Position numbers and translations under genes: made by a program. A DNA stretch of 8,268 bases from Fimisoma avicola (GTDB lineage: Bacteria; Bacillota; Clostridia; Peptostreptococcales; Anaerovoracaceae). The DNA lies in NCBI GenBank assembly GCA_018714945.1, contig DVMO01000003.1, positions 1 through 8,268 on the forward strand, in the 5' to 3' direction. This document shows positions 1-6,367 of the stretch, piece by piece (the first letter of the stretch is position 1; each line of letters begins with the position of its first letter). Under the pieces are notes generated by a model. That model worked only from the letters and a program-made list of their open reading frames with translations, was not told the DNA's origin and made no database searches.

Positions 1-1
1 G

Positions 2-61
2 ACACAGACAGGCTACGGTGTATTTGCCGACCTTGTAAGGGTACTTGATAATATAAGATAG
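2..61 (+). CDS. 3' end of an unidentified upstream gene (partial)
   Basis: Reading from base 2 gives an open frame of 19 codons ending in TAG at 59-61. Its predicted tail, TQTGYGVFADLVRVLDNIR, looks like an ordinary soluble protein C-terminus (a hydrophobic, amphipathic final helix). The stop lies 13 bases before the next start codon, and the next gene's ribosome binding site (AAGGAG, 63-68) begins just after it. That is the spacing expected of an upstream member of the same operon. The fragment is too short for me to assign a family. The other two frames give less protein-like text. Confidence is moderate that this is coding; no function is proposed. Confidence 0.55.
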   Translation, partial: TQTGYGVFADLVRVLDNIR

Positions 62-74
62 CAAGGAGAGAGCC

Positions 75-1718
75 ATGGAAGAGAGAATACTGGAAATACT
101 CAAGACGCTGGTGGCAATGAAAAGCGTTACATGCTCCAAAAACGAGCTGGAACCTGCAAGATGGTTTGCGGACTTTTTTAAGGAGATTCCTTACTTCAAA
201 GAACACCCCCAGGATACGGGGCTTTACGCCATACCTGACGATCCTTACGGCAGGGAGATACCGTACGCCCTGCTCAGAGGAAAGAAAAACGATACAGTAG
301 TCCTCAGCGGCCACATCGATGTCGTACCGACTGAAGAATATGCCAAGGCAGAGCCATGGGCATATGAAGTCGGATCAAAACTGGAAGAAATGCTGGCAGA
401 AATGCCCCTTGACGAAAGCGCCAGAGCTGATCTTGAGTCAGGCCAGTGGATCTGGGGCAGAGGCGTTGCAGACATGAAAGGCGGACTTGCAATTCATGCA
501 GCCCTATTTGAGGAATATGCAAAGCAGGCGTCTTCCGGCACCCTCGAGGGCAGCATACTGTTCATGCCTGTTCCGGACGAAGAGTCATACTCAGCCGGTA
601 TGAGGAACGGTATTAAGATCCTCAAAGATCTCAAGGAAAAATATGATCTCGACTATAAGCTCCTTATCGATCCGGAACCGACCAACCAGGTAGACGGAGC
701 CCAGGTAATGTCGCTGGGTTCAGTCGGAAAGATAATGCCTGCCATAATAGTACAGGGAAAGAAAGGCCATGCGGGCCATTGTTATGAAGGATTTTCTGCC
801 ATAAGCATATTATCCGAAATATATCAGAGAACGAACGGCTCCCTGGAGTTTTCGGATGTTTATGAAGATGAAGCCGCCGTACCGCCTACATGGGCTAATC
901 TGCGCGATATGAAAAAAGGATATGATGTTTCGATCCCGCACAGAGCCTATGGGTACTTTACTGCTTTTGCTTTTGATTCCACACCGGAAGATGTATTGGA
1001 AAAACTCAGAAAGATCTGCATAGAATCCTTTGAGCAGCAGGTCAGGAAACTTGACGGAGAGTATCAGGAATATAAAAAGATCAACAAATCAGAGAGAAAA
1101 GAAAAGATCTTTTATGAGCCTGTTGTCATGTCGTTTAACGAACTATGCGTAATGGCAAGAGAAAAAGACGGCCAGGCGTTTGAGGATTTTTATGCAGACG
1201 CATATGAAAAAGTCATGTCAAAGGTCAGCAGCGGACAGGCAAGCTTTCCTGATGCGACCATAGATATAATGGAAGCTGTGCTCGATTATTCGGGCATCCA
1301 GTATCCGGTTACGGTAATCGGCTTTGCACCGCCGTATTATCCGCCGGTTCACAGCGATATGGTAAAAGGTAAGGAAGGTTTCGGCACGAAAGCTTTCAGC
1401 TTTGTCAGCCAGCTTTCTGAAAAAGAGTTCGGACAGAAAATGACATATGAGAATTTCTTTATGGGAATTTCTGATCTGAGCTACGGAGCGATCACATCGC
1501 CTTTCGACTACAAAAAATATTCGGCAAACACTCCGTTGTGGGGCAAAGCCTACAACCTGAATTTTGATGCAATAGAATACTGCGGTATTCCGGGCGTGAT
1601 ATACGGACCTATAGGAAAGAATTATCACGAATACACAGAAAGGGTAAACAGGCGCAGCCTTACCAAAGTAGTGCCATACACAACAAAAGCACTTATAGAA
1701 TATATGTGGAAGTTGTAA
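75..1718 (+). CDS. RocB-like M20 family metallohydrolase (paralogue 1)
   Basis: Predicted cytoplasmic di-metal amide hydrolase or deacylase of the M20 fold, 547 aa, close to the roughly 550-570 aa usual for RocB-type proteins and much longer than ordinary M20 enzymes. Visible motifs: GHIDVVP with His80 (metal) and Asp82; GRGVADMKGG with bridging Asp133; PDEES with Glu169 as likely general base and Glu170 as metal ligand; IDPEPT with Glu201 as likely metal ligand; GHAGH (232-235) in the lid/dimer domain, the usual site of the substrate-binding His; and a final NYHEYTERV with metal ligand His518. A PPYYPP motif at 419-424 and GISDLSY at 464-470 lie in the RocB-specific C-terminal half. The start is fixed by AAGGAG at 63-68. 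Of the three RocB-like genes this is the most diverged: it has Glu rather than Asp at the fourth ligand position and GHAGHCYEG where the others have HVG. Family assignment is firm. The substrate is unknown, and an arginine-related role is only suggested by the family name. Confidence 0.88.
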   Translation: MEERILEILKTLVAMKSVTCSKNELEPARWFADFFKEIPYFKEHPQDTGLYAIPDDPYGREIPYALLRGKKNDTVVLSGHIDVVPTEEYAKAEPWAYEVGSKLEEMLAEMPLDESARADLESGQWIWGRGVADMKGGLAIHAALFEEYAKQASSGTLEGSILFMPVPDEESYSAGMRNGIKILKDLKEKYDLDYKLLIDPEPTNQVDGAQVMSLGSVGKIMPAIIVQGKKGHAGHCYEGFSAISILSEIYQRTNGSLEFSDVYEDEAAVPPTWANLRDMKKGYDVSIPHRAYGYFTAFAFDSTPEDVLEKLRKICIESFEQQVRKLDGEYQEYKKINKSERKEKIFYEPVVMSFNELCVMAREKDGQAFEDFYADAYEKVMSKVSSGQASFPDATIDIMEAVLDYSGIQYPVTVIGFAPPYYPPVHSDMVKGKEGFGTKAFSFVSQLSEKEFGQKMTYENFFMGISDLSYGAITSPFDYKKYSANTPLWGKAYNLNFDAIEYCGIPGVIYGPIGKNYHEYTERVNRRSLTKVVPYTTKALIEYMWKL

Positions 1719-1726
1719 TTTTCAGA

Positions 1727-1784
1727 CAGGGAAACGAATACCCAAGATCCGAAGTTGTCTTTGGATATGGGGAGCGTTTCCTTG
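1727..1784 (+). other. Long imperfect hairpin in the gap between the first two hydrolase genes
   Basis: The 96-base gap between genes contains a nested inverted repeat. The outer arm 1727-1736 (CAGGGAAACG) pairs with 1775-1784 (CGTTTCCTTG) over 10 pairs including one G-U. CCCA at 1741-1744 pairs with TGGG at 1768-1771. ATCCGAAG at 1747-1754 pairs with CTTTGGAT at 1759-1766 with one G-U, closing a TTGT loop (1755-1758). That is about 22 pairs with two small internal loops. It is followed by TTGTTGTG-type sequence rather than a clean run of T, so it is a poor match to an intrinsic terminator. It may act as an RNA processing or stability element, a partial attenuator, or be a mobile palindromic repeat. 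The pairing is seen directly; the role is inference. Confidence 0.6.
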
Positions 1785-1814
1785 TTGTGCAAATAGAAAA
1801 AGGAACCGGTAATA

Positions 1815-3053
1815 ATGGAAAAAGTTATTCCAAGAGATGAATACGAAACACTTTTAAAACAGTTGGTACAGATACAAAGCCCTTATTTTCACGAAGATGA
1901 TGTGATGGCATTCGTCTGCGACTGGTTTGAAAAAAAAGGCGTTCCCGCGGAAATACATACATTTTACGAACCCAAAGAAACTGACTTCCACGGAAAAAAT
2001 GTCGTAGGGATCATGGACAGCGGCAGACCCGGCCCTGTCATATATCTTGGCGGCCATCTTGATACGGTGCAGCTCTGCAACGGATGGACAAAACCGCCGT
2101 ACGAGGGCGTTACTGAAGACGGATATATGTACGGAGTAGGAGCCCTTGATATGAAATCCGGATGCGCCGCAATAATGCTTGCAGTTGCAAAGTTTGCAAA
2201 GGAACATCAGGCAAACGGCAGTTTCTGCGGCAAGCTCATATATCATCTGGTATCAGATGAAGAAGGGCCTTATGGACTGGGAACCGTATTTATAATCAAT
2301 GATAATATACACAATGTTGCAAAAGAAGCAGACTTTGCCATAATAGCAGAACCATCAGCAGGCTTTGCCAAAGTGCCTCACCCATGCGTATGCCTTGGAG
2401 CAAGAGGCGGATATAACTATACTATAAAAGTTTACGGCAAGTCTGCCCACGCAGCAACTCCGGAACTTGGCATAAACGCCATGGTAGACGCCTCTCTGAT
2501 AGTGGGAGAGCTGGAAAAAATACCGCCGGAGACAGACGAAAAACTGGGCAGCTCATCTCCATGCGTAATAGCGATGCACGGAGGCGGAGCAGCATGCAGT
2601 GTTCCTGATTATGCTGAAGTAGAGATCTTTCATCATACGGTCAGAGGGGAAACCAAAAAGACCATTAAAGACAGGGTAGACAAAGCAATAAAAGCCGCCA
2701 ATGTAAGGTCAAGGGTAGAAGTCGTGTTCAGACAATCTCCGGCCGAGGGTTTTGACGGCGGATTTGACGCATATTGCATAGATGAAAACGGAGAATATCT
2801 TAAAAAGCTTGAATCCACCATTGAAAAAGTGTGCGGAAAGCCTGCAAATACAGCGTATTTCCAGAGCATTGGGGATTTTAACCACATAGGAGGCAAGCTC
2901 GGCATACCGACCGTCCTGTTCGGGGCCGACGGAGATAATTTCCACAGCAGTGATGAAAGAGTGAACCTTACCTCAGGGTGGGAAGTTGCACTTTCAATAA
3001 ACGAATTTATTTCAGATGTGTTGTGTAATCAGGAGGGAAAAAATGAATGCTGA
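1815..3053 (+). CDS. ArgE/DapE-type M20 family metallohydrolase
   Basis: Predicted cytoplasmic zinc-dependent amide hydrolase, 412 aa, the normal length for the ArgE/DapE/carboxypeptidase G2 branch of M20. Key residues: GGHLDTV with His81 and Asp83; GALDMKSG with bridging Asp112; SDEEG with general base Glu149 and metal ligand Glu150; IIAEPS with metal ligand Glu179; GKSAHAATPE with lid His212, expected to reach the active site of the dimer partner; and DNFHSSDERV with final ligand His377. All expected positions are present, so it should be active. Likely substrates by family are N-acyl-amino acids, N-succinyl compounds or dipeptides; sequence does not decide between them, and I do not call it argE or dapE. 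The ribosome binding site is AAGGA at 1800-1804, 10 bases before ATG. Its last 11 bases overlap the next gene. It is the only standard-length M20 enzyme here, so it may act on a different substrate or step from the RocB-like proteins. Confidence 0.88.
   Translation: MEKVIPRDEYETLLKQLVQIQSPYFHEDDVMAFVCDWFEKKGVPAEIHTFYEPKETDFHGKNVVGIMDSGRPGPVIYLGGHLDTVQLCNGWTKPPYEGVTEDGYMYGVGALDMKSGCAAIMLAVAKFAKEHQANGSFCGKLIYHLVSDEEGPYGLGTVFIINDNIHNVAKEADFAIIAEPSAGFAKVPHPCVCLGARGGYNYTIKVYGKSAHAATPELGINAMVDASLIVGELEKIPPETDEKLGSSSPCVIAMHGGGAACSVPDYAEVEIFHHTVRGETKKTIKDRVDKAIKAANVRSRVEVVFRQSPAEGFDGGFDAYCIDENGEYLKKLESTIEKVCGKPANTAYFQSIGDFNHIGGKLGIPTVLFGADGDNFHSSDERVNLTSGWEVALSINEFISDVLCNQEGKNEC
3031..3036 (+). promoter_or_regulatory. 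Ribosome binding site that fixes the start at 3043
   Basis: AGGAGG lies six bases before ATG 3043 and inside the last codons of the preceding gene. An in-frame ATG at 3016 would give nine extra residues (MCCVIRREK) but is upstream of this site and has no comparable one of its own. The downstream start is therefore preferred, and the arrangement points to translational coupling. Confidence 0.85.
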
Positions 3054-4692
3054 ACTGAGCAAAAGAATCAAAGAAATCGCCGTAGCACTGGTATCCCAGA
3101 AAAGTATCGTCGAAACATACGATGAAGTTACCATGAGCGATAAAGTGTATGAGCTTATGAGCGAGATGGACTACTACAAGGAACATCCCGACAAGCTGTA
3201 TTTTGTACCGGTCAAAGATGATCCATGGAACAGGAAGATCGTGGTAGCCGTAATGACAGGCGAAAAGAAGCCAAGCGATAAGACGGTAGTTTTCATTGGC
3301 CATACGGATACGGTAGGAATCTCTGACTACGGTAATCTGGCGGAATATGCAACCAGGCCGGATGAGCTCATCGACAAGCTGAAAGAAGTTTCCCTGACCC
3401 AGGAAGTCAAAGACGATATGGCATCCGGAAAATATATGTTCGGCAGAGGAATATTTGATATGAAGTCCGGCGACGCCAATATCATCGGTATAATGGAATA
3501 TATTTCAAAGGATATAAAGAACTTTGAAGGAAATATCGTATTTGCTGCAGTCTGCGATGAGGAAGGCAATTCTCAGGGAATGCTGACATTCGTTCCGGAA
3601 CTTATCAGATTAAAAGAAAAGTTCGGATTTGATTATCAGGCGATGTTAGACCCTGATTATATAGCTCCGGCATATCCGGGAGACCCTAATGTATATCAGT
3701 ATATAGGCACCGTAGGCAAACTGATGCCGACTTTCTACATAGTAGGAAAAGAGACCCATGTGGGAGAATCCTTCAGCGGCCTTGATCCTAACCAGATAGC
3801 TGCTGAGATAACCAGACGGGTAAACCTCAATCCGGAATTTTCAGATGTAGTAGAGGGAGAGGTAACTCTGCCGCCGATAACCCTTAAACAGAGAGACTTA
3901 AAACCTGAGTATTCCGTGCAGATAGCAAGCAAAGCAATTTTGTTCTTTAACTATGCGACCCATTCAAGCACGCCGGCGGATGTTATGAACAAGATGGTCG
4001 AGACAGGACAGGAATGTTTCGAAAATGTGGTTGCTGCGCTGAATGAAAGATATGAAAAATTCTGCCATATGTCAGGCAGGGATTATAAAGCTCTGCCATG
4101 GAAGGCCAGGACCATGAGCTTTGACAGCCTTGTAAGCGAGGTCAGAAAAGAAATAGGCGACGGCCTTGACGATATGATAAAGGCGTATGCAAAGGATATA
4201 ATGAAAGACAGCAGATATGACGCAAGGGACAAGACCATGAAAGTTGTAGAATATGTTCATTCCCTCTGGTCAGACAAGAACCCTGTCCTCATCGTATATC
4301 TCACGCCGCCGTATTATCCGCATATATATGTTGAGGGAACAAGCCCTAAAGAAAAAGTCCTCATTGATGCTGTAAACTATGCGGTGACCACTACTAAGTC
4401 AGATTACAAGTTAATGCAGAAAAAGTTCCTGCCTTGTATATCTGACCTGAGCTATGCAGCCGCACCTAAAGAGCCGCAGGCCATAGAGGCTTTGAAACAG
4501 AACATGCCGGGCTTTGGGGTAATTTATGATCTCCCTATCGAAGAAATGCAGGAACTGGACCTGCCGGTCGCAGACATAGGAGCTTACGGAAAAGACGCTC
4601 ACCAGTTTACCGAGAGAGTCGAAACCGTATATTCATATGAGGTGCTGCCGGAAATCCTTTACAAAACCATGATGCATATACTGCAACAATAA
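3043..4692 (+). CDS. RocB-like M20 family metallohydrolase (paralogue 2)
   Basis: 549 aa from the preferred start; cytoplasmic, RocB-type M20 hydrolase of full family length. Motifs: GHTDTVG with His87 and Asp89; GRGIFDMKSG with bridging Asp139; CDEEGNS with general base Glu173 and metal ligand Glu174; LDPDYI, where Asp205 aligns with the fourth metal ligand (Glu in paralogue 1); ETHVGESFSG with lid His239; PPYYP at 422-426; ISDLSY at 466-471; and AHQFTERV with final ligand His520. It is plainly closer to the third RocB-like gene than to the first: they share YMFGRG, DMKSG, HVG..FS..DPN and a similar LPWK (351-354) region. The gene begins 11 bases before the previous gene's stop, and the amidohydrolase follows after 15 bases, so it sits inside the operon. 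All catalytic positions are intact. The substrate is unassigned; peptide, N-acyl-amino-acid or other amide substrates are possible. Confidence 0.88.
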   Translation: MNAELSKRIKEIAVALVSQKSIVETYDEVTMSDKVYELMSEMDYYKEHPDKLYFVPVKDDPWNRKIVVAVMTGEKKPSDKTVVFIGHTDTVGISDYGNLAEYATRPDELIDKLKEVSLTQEVKDDMASGKYMFGRGIFDMKSGDANIIGIMEYISKDIKNFEGNIVFAAVCDEEGNSQGMLTFVPELIRLKEKFGFDYQAMLDPDYIAPAYPGDPNVYQYIGTVGKLMPTFYIVGKETHVGESFSGLDPNQIAAEITRRVNLNPEFSDVVEGEVTLPPITLKQRDLKPEYSVQIASKAILFFNYATHSSTPADVMNKMVETGQECFENVVAALNERYEKFCHMSGRDYKALPWKARTMSFDSLVSEVRKEIGDGLDDMIKAYAKDIMKDSRYDARDKTMKVVEYVHSLWSDKNPVLIVYLTPPYYPHIYVEGTSPKEKVLIDAVNYAVTTTKSDYKLMQKKFLPCISDLSYAAAPKEPQAIEALKQNMPGFGVIYDLPIEEMQELDLPVADIGAYGKDAHQFTERVETVYSYEVLPEILYKTMMHILQQ

Positions 4693-4707
4693 AGCGAGGT
4701 AAAAGAA

Positions 4708-6366
4708 ATGAAAGTATCAGCAGACAAAATTTTTATTAACGCCAAAGCTTACACATTGGAGGCCGAGGGCGTCTGCAAAGAGGCCATCGTGATCAAAGAC
4801 GGAAAGTTTGCCTATGTCGGCACCAACGACGAGGCGCTTGCCAATTATGAAGCAAAAGAAGTAATCGACCTGAAAGGAAAGACAGTTCTGCCGGGAATGG
4901 GAGATTCTCATCTGCACTTCTTCGCTTTCTGTCAGGCATTCACGACTGTTGATCTGGGCAGCGCAAAGAGCAAAAAAGAAGCCATCGAAATGCTGGCGGC
5001 CAAAGCTGCTGAAACTCCTGAGGGAGAGTGGATCAAAGGTACAAACTTTGACCAGTCCAAGTGGAACGATTGTGAGGACCAGCTCCCGACAAAAGATGAT
5101 CTGGATAAAGCAAGCACAAAACATCCTATCGTAATAAAGAGGGTATGTCTCCACACTGCCGTAGCCAACACCATGGCTCTCGAAAAAGCCAACATAGGCA
5201 AGGGTTATGAATTCGGAACAGGCGGCAGCGTAGAGCTGGACAAAGACGGTATGCCGAACGGAATATTCAGAGAACAGGCATCCAAGATCTATGACGAAAT
5301 GATCCCTGATCCATTCCTGATACCGGAAAATAAAAAGAAATACATGAAGAAGGGCTTTGATCTGGCCGTTTCATATGGATTGACAATGATGCACACTTAT
5401 GCGGCAGAGATCTGGAAATATTCGGAAGACTACAATGAATATCTTGAAATGAACAGAAAAGGCCAGCTTCCAGTAAGGATGACCGTATGCCTCGATTACT
5501 TCTACGACAAGCCTTTTGTCACCAAAGAAGAAAGGGAGGACCCGTTCAGGGCAGTACAGTACGGAACCTTCAAGATTTTCAGCGACGGTTCACTGGGTTC
5601 AAGGTCAGCTAAGCTTTATGAGCCGTATTCCGACGACCCTACTACCACAGGTATGCTGGTCATAAGCCAGGAAGACCTGAATGAAAGGATGCTCAAGGGA
5701 TACGAGATGGGGCTGCAGCCTGCTATCCACTGCATAGGAGATATGGGCCTTGATGTAGTCCTGACAGCCATCGAATATACTCTTAAAAAGAGCCGCGAAA
5801 ACGGCATGACCGAAAGAGAGCAAAAGGACAGACTGCCGTTCAGGATCATCCACGCTCAGATGGCAAACCCTGATCTTATTGAAAGGATGACCAAGCTTCC
5901 GGTGGTTCTGGATATACAGCCATCCTTCTTCCTGACAGATATGCACTGGATCAAGGAAAGAGTAGGAGAAAAGAGAGCCGCCATGAGCTATACATGGAAA
6001 ACATACATGGACAAGGGACTTATGATGACAGGAGGCTCCGACTGCCCGGTAGAGATATTCTCACCATGGAACGGTATCTATTCGCTGGTAACCAGAAAAG
6101 ATCTGGAAGGATGGCCGGACGGCGGCGTACAGCCTGAAGAAAAACTTTCCGTATATGACGCAGTCTGCATCTTCTCAAAGAACATTCCTTATGCCAACGG
6201 TGAACAGGATCTGATGGGAACCATAGAAGCAGGCAAGTTTGCAGATATGGTAGTTATCGACAGAGATATATTCAATGTACCTGAGGACGAGATAAAAGAC
6301 ATCAAAGCGCTGCACACCTATATGGCAGGTAATGAGACATATTGCAGAGAAGGAGAGGAATTTTAG
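4708..6366 (+). CDS. YtcJ-like metal-dependent amidohydrolase (Amidohydro_3 type)
   Basis: 552 aa, the usual length for YtcJ-type amidohydrolases. The N-terminal beta-sandwich piece (about 1-60) leads into LPGMGDSHLHF, giving the metal-binding HxH pair His68/His70. Further landmarks of the TIM-barrel domain are His149 (VCLHTAVAN), FKIFSDGSLGSRSA with candidate bridging Lys289 and the diagnostic DGSLGSR loop, HCIGD with His341, IIHAQ with His382, and GGSDCPVE with catalytic Asp445. The C-terminal GTIEAGKFADMVVIDRD (504-520) is the standard closing sandwich segment. No signal peptide is seen, so it should act in the cytoplasm. Known relatives hydrolyse N-substituted amides such as formamides, but most are uncharacterised. 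The ribosome binding site is GAGGT at 4696-4700. The gene lies 15 bases after one RocB-like gene and 1 base before the next, implying joint expression with them. It may cleave an amide or cyclic amide before or after the M20 enzymes act; that order is inference. Confidence 0.9.
   Translation: MKVSADKIFINAKAYTLEAEGVCKEAIVIKDGKFAYVGTNDEALANYEAKEVIDLKGKTVLPGMGDSHLHFFAFCQAFTTVDLGSAKSKKEAIEMLAAKAAETPEGEWIKGTNFDQSKWNDCEDQLPTKDDLDKASTKHPIVIKRVCLHTAVANTMALEKANIGKGYEFGTGGSVELDKDGMPNGIFREQASKIYDEMIPDPFLIPENKKKYMKKGFDLAVSYGLTMMHTYAAEIWKYSEDYNEYLEMNRKGQLPVRMTVCLDYFYDKPFVTKEEREDPFRAVQYGTFKIFSDGSLGSRSAKLYEPYSDDPTTTGMLVISQEDLNERMLKGYEMGLQPAIHCIGDMGLDVVLTAIEYTLKKSRENGMTEREQKDRLPFRIIHAQMANPDLIERMTKLPVVLDIQPSFFLTDMHWIKERVGEKRAAMSYTWKTYMDKGLMMTGGSDCPVEIFSPWNGIYSLVTRKDLEGWPDGGVQPEEKLSVYDAVCIFSKNIPYANGEQDLMGTIEAGKFADMVVIDRDIFNVPEDEIKDIKALHTYMAGNETYCREGEEF
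6350..6358 (+). promoter_or_regulatory. Ribosome binding site that fixes the start at 6368
   Basis: The purine-rich AAGGAGAGG lies within the last codons of the amidohydrolase gene and 9 bases before ATG 6368. An in-frame ATG at 6332 would add 12 residues (MRHIAEKERNFR) but lies upstream of this site, and those residues have no counterpart in the paralogues, which start close to the equivalent of 6368. The later start is preferred. Confidence 0.8.
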
Positions 6367-6367
6367 G

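Noticed and set aside
1218..1628. Minus-strand open frame of 136 codons opposite the first RocB-like gene
   Set aside because: It shadows the conserved C-terminal half of the plus-strand gene; no start signal or recognisable motif supports it.
75..1718. Calling the RocB-like genes rocB of arginine catabolism
   Set aside because: The family match is good, but no other arginine-degradation gene is in view and there are three diverged copies, so the symbol would imply a function that is not supported.
1727..1784. Reading the hairpin as a classical intrinsic terminator
   Set aside because: The stem is interrupted and the downstream sequence is TTGTTGTG rather than a T-run; the genes on both sides are functionally related and probably co-transcribed.
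3016..3042. Upstream start for the second RocB-like protein (nine extra residues)
   Set aside because: The strong AGGAGG at 3031-3036 lies downstream of this ATG and serves the one at 3043.
4717..5154. Minus-strand open frame of 145 codons opposite the amidohydrolase
   Set aside because: It is fully covered by the well-supported YtcJ-like gene, including its HxH metal motif, and shows no protein-like domain.
6332..6367. Upstream start for the third RocB-like protein (12 extra residues)
   Set aside because: The ribosome binding site at 6350-6358 serves the ATG at 6368, and the extra residues have no match in the paralogues.
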